From Labia minor (Eukaryota; Arthropoda; Insecta; Dermaptera; Spongiphoridae): a stretch of 64,000 bases of DNA. Position numbers and translations under genes: made by a program. Location of the stretch: contig OY720344.1 of NCBI GenBank assembly GCA_963082975.1, positions 30,539,172 to 30,603,171 on the forward strand, read 5' to 3'. Below are positions 23,298 through 33,598 of the stretch, piece by piece (positions within the stretch are counted from its first letter, which is position 1; each line of letters starts with the position of its first letter). Below the pieces are notes generated by a model that was not told the DNA's origin, did no database searches, and saw only the letters and a program-made list of their open reading frames with translations.

Positions 23298-24321
23298 ATA
23301 GGTTGTAAAGATCCGCACCAACGACGATTGGTCATTCGGTAAACAACCATCTCGAAAATATTCTCATCTTAAAACTGAAACAAAAATGTACTTGATTTTA
23401 ATAAAATTTTTATAAATAATACTTTCATTATTCAAGCAATTCATTCAATTCTAATTTTTTTCCACATTCCCGTTGTAATTTCTTTTTTGACTTTCCATAG
23501 AATATATGCACCTATGGGTAAATAATAATGTTATCACGAAGTTCTTTCTATTCTTTATTTATATTAAGAGACATTATGCATGTATCTCTTTAATTTAATT
23601 AATTAAATTATTAATTAATATAATTATTAATTATATTATAATTTAATTTATAATATATCTACTATAGTGATCTAATTTTTAGAAAAGTGTCTTTGAGAAT
23701 TTAGGTAAAAATTTTGATTTATGTAAATATTATAAAAATATGACATAAAAAATGCATTTTTATAGACTTTAAAAATTATATTTGATTTTTATAAATACTT
23801 CATGAAATAACTTTTTCCAAATTCTTAATGATATTAATTTTTTAATCAATAGGATTAATTATGTTTGTACACTCAATTAATTATCAATTAACTATCAAGC
23901 ATTAAGAACCATTAACCTCTTGAAGTCAATTTTTTTCTTTTCATTATTATTGACAAAAATGAATAAAAAAAAATGGAAATTTTAAATCGATATTAATATC
24001 ATAAAGATATATTGAAAGATTGATTAATCTTGTAAAAAGAGTGAATTGTTTTTATAATATTCTATTTTAACATAACAAAAAAATATGACCAACTTGAGTT
24101 ACGAGTAATATAAAATTAATATTAATATGATAGATCTATTAAATTATCGATCGATTATAAAATGATTTGAGAAAAAATTATAAGATTGGTTAATTATTTA
24201 TTAATAAATTTCGGGAGGAATTTCAATTTTTTCAGTAAGTAAATTACAAAAATAGTTTAGATTTTTTGTCTTAAAATAAGAGAAAAAAATTTTATTAATA
24301 ACTAATAATTAATTTTCAATA

Positions 24322-24455
24322 CACTCTTCAGACTCTTTAGTGGTTAGCACGACAGCCTACTCCACTGAAGACTCGAGTTTATGGATATTCAATAATTAAC
24401 CATTTCTCTTTAAAGTTCTGTGATCCTCAGGGTCTATCCGCAAATAATAATAATA
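24322..24455 (+). mobile_element. tRNA-derived SINE, copy 1
   Basis: The head TTTAGTGGTTAGCACGA matches a tRNA A box; the body ends GTCTATCCGCAAATAATAATA, a TAA-type tail. A second copy is on the other strand at 40801-40930. It lies about 300 bases upstream of the cuticular gene promoter. Confidence 0.7.
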
Positions 24456-24741
24456 TGTAATTCATTTTCTATTTAGATTTATTTAAAATACTTTTTATTA
24501 AATGACTATATGACTATTTATTAAAATATAAAATAAAATGAAATACCAAAGGCAATTTTGGAATTATTCTTAAGTTTTCATGATTGGATCTAATCCTATA
24601 CTCTTCCTGGAACATTAACCTGGATCTAATTAACGAACGTCCTTGTGAAGTATGATAAGTGAATGTGATAGACTGAGGCGTTGAATGGCCGCTGGGGAGC
24701 ACCTGTCCACTGCAAATTAAGCAAGCCAAAAGGGAAGTTAG

Positions 24742-24778
24742 TATAAAAGGGGACAGAGACCAGACTTAAGGTATCAGT
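24742..24778 (+). promoter_or_regulatory. Core promoter of the complete cuticular gene
   Basis: A TATA box TATAAAA (24742-24748) is followed by the arthropod initiator TCAGT (24774-24778), with the predicted start A at 24776, and by a 50-nt leader to the ATG at 24826. TATA-to-start spacing is about 34 bases, near the usual 30. The order TATA, initiator, short leader, very short first coding exon is typical of insect cuticular protein genes. Confidence 0.75.
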
Positions 24779-24825
24779 TCACCATCAGCTTATTCAAGCA
24801 ACATACAAACAACCACAACTCAATC

Positions 24826-24837
24826 ATGTCTCCTAAG
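24826..24837 (+). CDS. Coding exon 1 (MSPK)
   Basis: The ATG has TCATG context and four codons precede the donor AAG|GTATAT. A tiny first coding exon split inside the signal peptide is the usual structure for insect cuticular genes. The following intron is 1,374 bases. Confidence 0.85.
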
Positions 24838-27705
24838 GTATATTTTTATACTTTTTTCTTAATTAAAACAGACAACAAAAATCATATCAAAGGGATTTTA
24901 TATTTTATTTCAATTTTTTCACTATTTTCAAAAATATCTTTCGTTTTCTTTAATTAAATTTTAAAATATGAATATTTTTATGAAATTTAAATTTTTATAT
25001 TCATTAATGAAAAAATAAATATTTTGTTATATCTATCTGTGGGAATTGTGTCATACTCAATAGGACGCTCTGAATAATTTATCTTTCTATTTTTATCAAA
25101 GTGTAAATTTTATATAATCCTCGGTTAAACATATTTTTTTTTTTAAATAAAAAATTAAATATAATAAATATTTCAAAACTGATCAAGTAACATCTAACGT
25201 TGACACATTAACACATTAATAGAAAGAAATTTAGTTATTTAATTAAAAGAAAATTCTTATAACATTCCGACGCCGCGCCTAGCTATTAGACAATATTAGT
25301 CTTTTATTTCGATTAATAAATTTATCTATAAAATTTAAATAAATAAATTTGATAATTTTTTTTAGTAAAAATTTGGATCTATAATAATTATTTATTTTTG
25401 TTAAATTTCATTTATATTTAAATATCCCATAAAAAAGGATATGTGATTAAAGGGTTATTTTTAAAAACCCGGTACAGAAAATTTTAACAACACTTTTTTT
25501 ATTGATTAACTCTTCGTAACTTCTGTTATCCCATAGGATAGGATATTAAAGTTGTTTAAAGACGAGGGTCAAAATTATTAATTATCTCTTAATATAAAAT
25601 AGTTAAATAATATTAAAGGTAATTGTATTCAGATTAGATGTCATGGATTTTTGTATAAAACTTTACCAGTGAATTGATTAATTTCAAAGAAATTTTCCTC
25701 ATGCAATTTTTCCGTTTTGCTTCTAGTTTACGGGATAAAAATTATTAAAATGTGCATATAAATTCATTGATATTCTATTTATCTACCACGTTTTATTCAT
25801 TTGACCAGCAGATGGCTTCACTAATTTTCTGTGTTTTTTTCTGTTCGGATTGGATATAGAAAAATTAAAAAATTAATTAATTAAATAATCCGAAAATTAA
25901 TAAATGAGAATAACTAGTGAATTAGTCAATAAAACGTTCATAAGCTTCTAGCTAAAGTTTATTTGGAATTAAAAAAGGAATCCACTGGCAACTAATTTGG
26001 ACACAATTACCATATTAAAATAATAATCCAAAAAGGAAGAATTTAATAAAAAAAATTTATTGGAATTTAACAATTTTTTCATGTTCACAACTATTATATA
26101 CATATATATCATTATTTTCAAAATAATTATTAATCATTTTGATATAATTTTAATATTTAATTTTATTAATTATTATTAAAAATTATTATACTCCTTTTGT
26201 TATTTTTGCAGATTGTTCTCTTGGCGGCTATCGTTGCCGTAGCTCATGCCGGAGTCATCAGTCATGGTGGAATTTCCACTAGCAGCATCTCTTATGGCCA
26301 TGCTGCCATTGCCGCCCCCGTGCTCACCCACGCAGCCCCCGTCCTCACCCACGCCGCTCCCGTCCTCACCCATGCCGCCCCCCTAATTGCCCATGCTGCT
26401 CCCGTTGCCGTACATAAACAAGTTGACTATTATGTAAGAAATTTATCAAATAATATTTTACAAATTTAAATATTTTTTTAATAATTAATTAATTATTTCT
26501 TTTTTTTTTTTAAAAAAAATGCAATTTTAATATTTAATTATCAATAATGAACAAAATTGAAATATTTATTATCCTTTCTTAAGTACATAAACAAAATTAT
26601 AATTTAATTTGTTTATTGGATTTTATTAAATTTCTAATTCATACTTATATATATTAAATATTTATGTTTATTTAACTCTCTCTCTATAAATATTTAATAA
26701 TATTAAAATAATTAATTTTTCAGGCTCCCCCCAAATACCAATTTCAATATGGAGTTCATGATGCCCACACTGGAGACCAGAAAAACCAATGGGAAGAGCG
26801 TGATGGTGATGTTGTCAAGGGCGAATATTCCCTCGTGGAACCCGATGGCACCACCCGCACCGTCCACTACACTGCCGATAAGATCAACGGATTCAATGCT
26901 GTTGTTGAAAGGTAAAATATAAATAGATCGCAATCTTTACAATTTATATCATATAGATCCAAAAGAATATTTGTAAATCAAGACCGTGTGGCCTAATGGA
27001 TAAGGCGTCGGACTTCGGATCCGAAGATTGCAGGTTCGAGTCCTGTCACGGTCGAAAATTTTTTTTTTATTTTACTTATTATAATTTTATTTTTTTTTAA
27101 ATAAATTATATATTATATTTAAAATATAAATAAATAATAAATTAAACGACATAAAATATCGAAAATTTTATTTAAAAAGAATATTTTTTCAAAAAACTTC
27201 AAATTCTTTTTATTAATTCTATTTAAAATTAACAAATCTTTTTATATAACTTTTATATTTAATTTATTTCATTAAAAACTATTTTTCTTTTTACTGAAAT
27301 AGTGAAATTCAAATTCTTATAATTTTTAATCAATTTTTAAATTATTTTAATCAACTCATAACTTAATATCTTGATATTTATATTTAATTTTTATTTTTAA
27401 AACACAATGATAAAATTATTTATTTAAAAATCATATAGATAAATTATTTTTTATTAGGTATTTGAAATAACATAAACTATTGTCTTTATTCATTTGTATG
27501 ACATTTAAAAATATGTACATCCAAGTGTTAATATTTTGATGTTTATTTTTATTTCAGATCTGGACACGCTGCCCATCCCCAAGTTTTGACCAAAACTGTT
27601 GCTGTGAAGGCTGTTGCCCCTGTGGCCATTGCCCACCAACCTGTCGCCATTGCTCACCAACCCCTCGCTCTCTCCCTTGGACATGGCTACAGCTTGCACC
27701 ATTAA
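24826..27705 (+). CDS. RR-2 cuticular protein, complete, four coding exons
   Basis: Secreted chitin-binding cuticle protein of 189 residues. Exons 24826-24837, 26212-26433, 26724-26911 and 27558-27705 have GT/AG borders and join in phase. Residues 1-17 form a signal peptide ([17 protein letters not shown], cleavage expected before Gly18). Residues about 40-72 repeat an APVLTHA-type unit, the A-A-P motif common in cuticular proteins. Residues about 79-141 are the RR-2 domain ([50 protein letters not shown]). The C-terminal quarter is Ala/Val/His-rich with a repeated VAIAHQP and ends [13 protein letters not shown] box, initiator and poly(A) signal frame the gene. The last intron hosts a tRNA-Arg, and the 3' end abuts the right-hand arm of the large inverted repeat. 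Likely expressed in epidermis around moults, by family analogy. Confidence 0.95.
26212..26433 (+). CDS. Coding exon 2: rest of signal peptide and AAP repeats
   Basis: The acceptor TTTTTGCAG ends at 26211 and the donor TAT|GTAAGA is at 26434; 74 codons, phase 0 at both ends. It holds the hydrophobic core of the signal peptide and the tandem 21-base GCC-CCC-GTC-type repeats encoding APVLTHA three times, followed by two decayed units. Confidence 0.92.
26724..26911 (+). CDS. Coding exon 3: RR-2 chitin-binding domain
   Basis: The acceptor TTTTTCAG ends at 26723 and the donor AAAG|GTAAAA is at 26912. It begins Ala-Pro-Pro-Lys-Tyr in phase 0, as does the domain exon at 10575, and leaves two bases of an Arg codon. 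Confidence 0.93.
26982..27054 (+). tRNA. tRNA-Arg, anticodon TCG
   Basis: A 73-base cloverleaf. The acceptor stem GACCGTG pairs perfectly with CACGGTC, with discriminator G. The D arm is GCC-TAATGGATAA-GGC, the anticodon stem TCGGA/TCCGA encloses loop CTTCGGA (anticodon TCG), the variable loop is AGATT, and the T arm is GCAGG-TTCGAGT-CCTGT. Internal A and B boxes are intact, no CCA is encoded (as expected in eukaryotes), and a ten-T run follows within five bases. It lies in the last intron of the cuticular gene on the same strand, 70 bases after the donor. It looks functional; a tRNA head of a SINE is unlikely because the acceptor stem is perfect. Confidence 0.96.
27059..27068 (+). terminator. 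RNA polymerase III terminator
   Basis: Ten consecutive T residues four bases after the tRNA-Arg discriminator base, as expected for Pol III termination. T-runs are common here, but the position is exact. Confidence 0.8.
27558..27705 (+). CDS. Coding exon 4: Ala/Val/His-rich C-terminus
   Basis: The acceptor ATTTCAG ends at 27557; the first base completes AGA (Arg) and 48 further codons lead to TAA at 27703-27705. It contains a tandem repeat of VAIAHQP, which may evolve by repeat slippage. Confidence 0.92.
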
Positions 27706-27876
27706 AAGTTGTACTTGGGAAATCATTCAATTCCATTGATTCGCCTCCCATATAATTACATTTTCCACAATTTACATTAATCATTGTTAATCGACCATCA
27801 CAATTACAATCATTGCCCTTCATTAAGAACACACCTCAATAATTGTCATGTTTTTTTATTATACTTGATCACTGTA

Positions 27877-27882
27877 AATAAA
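27877..27882 (+). promoter_or_regulatory. Poly(A) signal of the complete cuticular gene
   Basis: AATAAA lies 172 bases after the stop codon. The left edge of the inverted-repeat arm is at about 27913, so transcript cleavage would fall at or just before the repeat border. Confidence 0.55.
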
Positions 27883-27912
27883 TCATTTTATTATAAGAAA
27901 TCTATTTCTGTT

Positions 27913-30246
27913 TTTTCTTATTTTTCAATTTATTATATTTTTATACACCCTCTCAACTCTTTTTTGCTATTATTCATTCTTAACCAATATAATGTTAATA
28001 TTGAATTTACCTTACATGCCTACATACACCTTAACTTCCACATAATTATCCATTAATCTTCAATCATGTTTAGGAGGCTCAGCACAAATGATGAAAAACA
28101 ATATTGCTTTCTCTGTTATCTTAAAATTTCTCATTTTTTCGCATTATCACCAATCTATCTACATTAATGTGACTGATTTTTATAATAGAAATAAATTTAT
28201 TATAGCATGAGTGAATCCACTTCTATTCTATAAACAAACAAATTCAATAAATGATTAATATAAAATGAGAACATAACTTGGAAATATTATTTAATTTTTA
28301 TAAATTAATATAACAAATAAATAAATGAATTTAGAATCATAGATATTTTTAAAGTTATTTTTAAGATAATTCAAATAAAAGCATTAGTAATCGAATCCTA
28401 AAAGATTAAACTACCTATACATATTCGCATCTTTATTATATAGAATTTTTATATTTTATTATGACATAGCTAAATAGATAAAAATATATTTCTGAATAAA
28501 AAAAACAATATTTGGTTCATCTTTTGATATTTATTTATCATTTATGTTATTCTTATTAGAAGAATAAATGTATGTTCGATATAAGTAATAGATATACTTG
28601 TGTAAATTTAATTTTTCAATAGAAAATTTTTCAATTTAAATTGGAGAAACTAGATGCTTTAAAATAATTTTTAGAAAAATGAGTTAAAAAAATAGTAGAA
28701 TGAGTAAATGGTATTGTTTTTTCATAATTAATAATAAAATTAATTAAATTAATACCATAATTATAGGATTAATTTATGATTGCCAAGGCTTTCATGAGCG
28801 CGCGCGCACCCTCCCTCGTCCCCTCGAGCCCCTCTCCTACTTTCTCCTACGGGCGACCACTGCTGGCAGGCGAGCGGAGTGGGGGCTCTTTCAGTTGTCT
28901 TTGCTTGCGCAGTGAGTTCATTTGAGAGCCGGCCGGCAATCTTACACTCGATTTTTAATCAATCATCCATAAAAAAAATAAATTGTTAATTAACTTATTT
29001 TTTTAATTAAACACTCCGAAAAATATGTGATTTCTAGAAAAATTAAATTAAACACAATATTTATAATGATTCGCTCATTATTTACATATATTCATTTATT
29101 TTTCGATTATAATAAATAGTAATATATATTTCAATAATAATATAAATTACTAATAAATATTAAAAACTCGATTAATGATTATATGAAATTTAGTAATTTT
29201 ATTTATGTTATATTTATCATTATAGAAAATATACATAAATATAACTAAGAATTAATAGTTATAATTATTGTATTTAATTTAATTTTTCTAGACAACACTA
29301 ATATATATTATCTGCGTCATATATATATATATATATATTTATATGAGTTTTTCTAATCACGTCAGCCTGTCCTCACTGAATCTCTTCTGAATCTGTTGGT
29401 AATTTAAATACAATATAAAATTTATAATTTACAACACTAATTTAATCTCTATTTAATTTAATTTAATTTTGATTTAATTTACTATTATTATTCTGATGAG
29501 TGTTAGTATATCTATTTCAACTTGGAATCTAGTAATCTTTAATCATCATTAAGTTTATTTGTGTAATTTTAATAGTGATTACTCTTTATCCAAATAAAAA
29601 TAAAATCATAACATGAAAAATGATCTTCCTTTTTTGTGAATTTTATCTTTAATTGATAATTGTTTATCCTTTTTATTTTATTGATTAGATTTCAAATATA
29701 ATAGAAAATAATTTTTAAGATTAAAAAAATAATTATACCTAATTAATATAATCAATTTTAAAAATTTAAAATTAAATGTAATGGAAATTGGAAGTAGTAT
29801 TTTCAATCACCAATATTTTTATATAGTCTCATTACTCTTCATTTATTAATGACAATAATATTATTATTTTTAATTTAATTATATTGGTTGTAAATAGGTT
29901 TGGTTTATGTTTTGAAATTTTTAAATTGCCATATTTATTATATGTAAAATAAATGATAGTTCACAACAGCGTAATTTAAACAATAATAGTATTTATTTTA
30001 AAAGGGCATGTGAGAGGGAACATTATTTCATGATTAAATCCCATATTATTATAAAACAATTTATAATGGTAATTATTATACTGTATATCATTTTTAATTT
30101 AATTAAATATTTATTTCAATTAATTATATGATTGTTTTATTCATATAAGTACGCCTTAAGGCAAGGATTCAAATAACTTTTAAGGACGCAAAATGAGATT
30201 CCATTAGAACATGAAATATAAGTGACCACAGCTTATAGTCTATTTA
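27913..30246 (-). repeat. Right arm of the 2.3-kb inverted repeat
   Basis: Reverse-complement partner of 16488-18778. It begins about 30 bases after the poly(A) signal of the cuticular gene. Its GC core lies at about 28779-28948. An extra decayed copy of an internal segment (29189-29290) follows the arm at 30251-30357. Confidence 0.9.
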
Positions 30247-30357
30247 TAAATTTTATTAAATTTAGCAATTTTATTTATGTTATATTTATCATTTAAGAAA
30301 AAATACATAAATATAATTAAGAGTTAATAGTTATAATTATTGTATTTAATTTAATTT

Positions 30358-32758
30358 CTTTACTACTAAATAATACTAAGTACTTTAATAATAATAGAAA
30401 TTAAAATTAATAAAAATCCGCCGTAATATATGATATATAATATTTATTTATCTCATAATTTTAATAATTAATAGAAATTATCTAATTAAGCTTTTATATT
30501 CATAATATATGAAATTTAGTTATTCAATTGAATCTTTTTAAAATTAAACATTATATTCGTATTTTATTATTTTTATTCTTAATTATTTTGATTTTATTTT
30601 CCTTGAATCATATTTTTCACTCTTGTTGCTGCTTTATTGAAATGAATGTATTCTTCTATACTTTATGGATTACAGCTTACAGCCCACCAAAAAGTAAGTA
30701 TATTATTCTTTTTTTAGAATAAGACATATAGATATTTTCAATTTAAATATGAAATCATTATAATTTATTTCAATTCTCTTTAAAAATGTTGAATTTATTT
30801 AATTTAAATTTATTAACATTTTAAAAATTAATATATATTATATAGTATATCAACCATTTTTCATAATCATTGAAAAAAAAAAAAAAAATATAAATCTTGA
30901 AATCAATAAAATTCATAATATTCCTAAAATTGATCTCAATGGTTATTATCAGCTATAATATCCCAAGGGCACTGATAATTCGAAATAATTTTATAACAAT
31001 CCGAAAGCATGCTGCTTCGAAACCGCCCGACGCCGATGGTGATGATTTATCTTATAATAATATTAAAATTAAAACTAACAGTATGTATTATATTTTATTT
31101 AAAATTATATTCACATTTTTTTTTAAATTTGGTACTGATCTCACTGGTATAAATGTATCCTTTTTGGATAATATTATGTTACACATTTTTATAAAATGCT
31201 CTAAGAAGGATAAAATTTACAATAATTTATTAACAAAATCTGTGATTGTCTCACAGTTAAAAATATTATTTTTACATATTTTATTTTTTCAATTTTATTA
31301 TTCCACTTTTCGCCTAGATTATCATTCCTGGGAAAACAGAACATGGGACCCCATTCTTCTCTAGGAAGAGCATTTGTTTTACACTTTGAATAAGCACAAC
31401 AGGGAACCTTCAATATTATACATTTTATATAATATAATATAATATTTGTAAATATGTATTTTTTACGAAATTTTATTAAAAGAATGTACAAAATACATTA
31501 AAATTATTAAACATTATTTACATTAATTAAGAATATTTCAATTACAAATAAATACATGTTAAAAGAATTAAATTATTCGTTAGTTAATCAGGGGAGCCGC
31601 CAATTAGATATTTTATATTAACCCAAGGAAAATAGTAGGTGTAAGTATTTAATTTTCCGCTGTTAAATGGGTAATCGCTTTTAAAAAAGGAAAGTATTCT
31701 AATTTTTAAAGAAAGTAAAATATTAAAATAAAATCTGATGTATTGAGGGCGCCGCGGAAAAAATCTGATTATTTAGGGAGCCTCAAACCGGAAAAGATTG
31801 GGAAGCTCCGGTTTATATGATTCTCGATAGAGAGCGAAATGGTTGATTTATAAATGACAAAATAATATAAATCATCGACCATCTATTTATTTAAATATAA
31901 ATAGTTTGCATGTTACTCAATAGAAAGCGGTAATGTTAATTTTTAAATTTCAAAATAATAATATAACTATAAATAGTTTTTAAATTACTCAGTAGAGGTC
32001 GATAAGGTTCATTTTTGAATCTTAAAATTATCATATTAATATAATTAGTTTATTTTATACTCAATAGGTAGCGTTGAGATTGATATTTCAATCCTAAAAT
32101 GATAATATACCATTTGAAAGTACTGCGCTCTTGCGGTGATTCGTTAAATATTTGAGATTTGAAATGCAATATGAAATAAAATTTTTTGAAATTACTGCAA
32201 CAATGCGGTATTTTTTAAAGATTTATTATTTTATATTGTTAATTTAAATAAAAAACATAAATTATTATTTATTTTATTCTTATACATTATTTAAATTATA
32301 TATTTTATATTTAATATTTTTTAATCTTTATTTATATATATTATTATTAAATATTTTAATTTTTTTTATATATTTTTATATTAGAGAGAGAGGGGAGAGA
32401 GAAAATACTCAGGTAAATAATTTTTTATTTAATATTTTTTATAAATTTCAATGGATTTCTCAAAGTACCCAAATTAATAGAATTAAATTCATCTTTTTCC
32501 ATTAGTAACATATTTTAAATTTATTTGTTTAAAAAATATCATTTAAATTTATTTTAATTCTTAATTGTTTTTTTTATAATTTTTCCTCAACATAAAGCAA
32601 ACTATATTTCGAATTGCTTTTATTAAGAAATCTTTATTTTTAAGCAAAAATCTAAATTTTCTAGTAACATAATAAATTATGTTAATTTTTACTCCTGATC
32701 TAATAATTTTGCGTTGTTATTATATATATTTAATCTATAAAAATTATATTTAAAATTT
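30358..32758. other. AT-rich spacer
   Basis: Apart from the weak spliced-gene candidate at 30640-31375, nothing recognised. 31880-32170 has a loosely repeated phrase like TACTCAATAG-AGCGxT at intervals of about 65 bases. Confidence 0.4.
30640..31375 (+). other. Possible small spliced gene, unproven
   Basis: Several splice-like sites cluster here. A start at 30648 (MYSSILYG) runs to a perfect donor GTAAGT at 30693. A less AT-rich stretch at 30985-31050 encodes RKHAASKPPDADGDDLSY before a donor GTATGT near 31081. After a TTTTCGCCTAG acceptor near 31318 an open stretch continues for about 60-75 bases. Phases do not join cleanly, so I do not propose a protein. Confidence 0.15.
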
Positions 32759-33598
32759 ATTTGTTGATGGCTGAGTGGTAGAGTACGAGATTTCTACACA
32801 GGAAGCCTGAGTTCGAATCCCAGCATAGAACTCAAGATTATTTATTTAATAAAAATAAAAATCTAATTCAATTTAACATCGGCTGCTGCGGGTAGCGGGT
32901 AGATACCTTCTCACGATCCCGGTGAGAGACAGATCTACCTCAGTGAATGGCGCCCACTGCCCTACGCGAGCACATGCATTTTCTCTCATTCCTCGACCGA
33001 GGGAGTGCATGCCCTACCCAAATCATCCACCCAGACCCAATCCCCTTTATTTCCTCTTCCTTCTTTCCAATCCACGCGTCAGGCTGTAGCGACAGGCCGG
33101 CTGGATCATCTTCGCGTCGCATCAACAATTAATGGAGAAATGTTATACGGTTAACGGCTAGGGCGTCCCCTGCAAGCGACGCGCATTATCAGCACCCGGG
33201 CGATGCGAGTAATGGGTTAGGGTTACCCACCTATGGACGAGGTGGGCTAAAGAAGATAGTCCAACATCCACATCCACATCAATATCAACATCGACATCAT
33301 CACCGACACGAACATCGTCACATCGGTCAGCATCAGAATCATTGTCATCAACCTCACTCAAATCGTCCACAGCTTCATCAAAGTCGTCAACACCATCATC
33401 ACCGTCATCAAAGGTTGAGTACCAAAGACCGCTTGGGAGGCCTAAAAAACCAGCTGGTCCTGCCGTATAACGGGAGATCTAATGGCATCTGGTCTCTCTA
33501 CAGACGACGCCAACAACAGATTTAGTTGGCGCCAATTAACGAGAGCCGACCCCACACTCCGTGGGAAATAAGGCTAAGAAGAAGAAGATTTGTTGATG
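32759..33598 (+). mobile_element. GC-rich retroelement with tRNA-like head and GAA tail
   Basis: A GC-rich island that ends GGCTAAGAAGAAGAAGA, a microsatellite tail of the kind left by LINEs or SINEs. ATTTGTTGATG repeats at 32759-32769 and 33588-33598, a candidate 11-bp target duplication. Near the left end a tRNA-like region has A-box-like TGGCTGAGTGGTAGAG and B-box-like GAGTTCGAATCCC. The reading frames inside look non-genic. Confidence 0.65.
33281..33415 (+). repeat. CAT/CAC trinucleotide minisatellite
   Basis: An irregular tract of CAT, CAC and CAA triplets inside the retroelement. It would read as a His-rich peptide on the plus strand or Asp/Val on the minus strand. Probably an expanded repeat, not a protein. 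Confidence 0.7.

Noticed and set aside
27784-28056. 90-codon frame after the cuticular gene
   Set aside because: It runs across the 3' UTR, the poly(A) signal and the repeat border, and has no recognisable motif.
30897-31364. 155-codon open frame as one exon
   Set aside because: Most of it is AT-rich Ile/Phe/Asn/Lys sequence typical of random open frames here; only a central part looks coding-like.
32761-32836. Functional tRNA gene
   Set aside because: The acceptor stem does not pair and the anticodon arm is poor; A- and B-box likeness is better explained by a SINE head.
33158-33370. Asp-rich acidic protein on the minus strand
   Set aside because: It arises from a degenerate CAT/CAC triplet tract inside a retroelement with no start context or flanking coding sequence.
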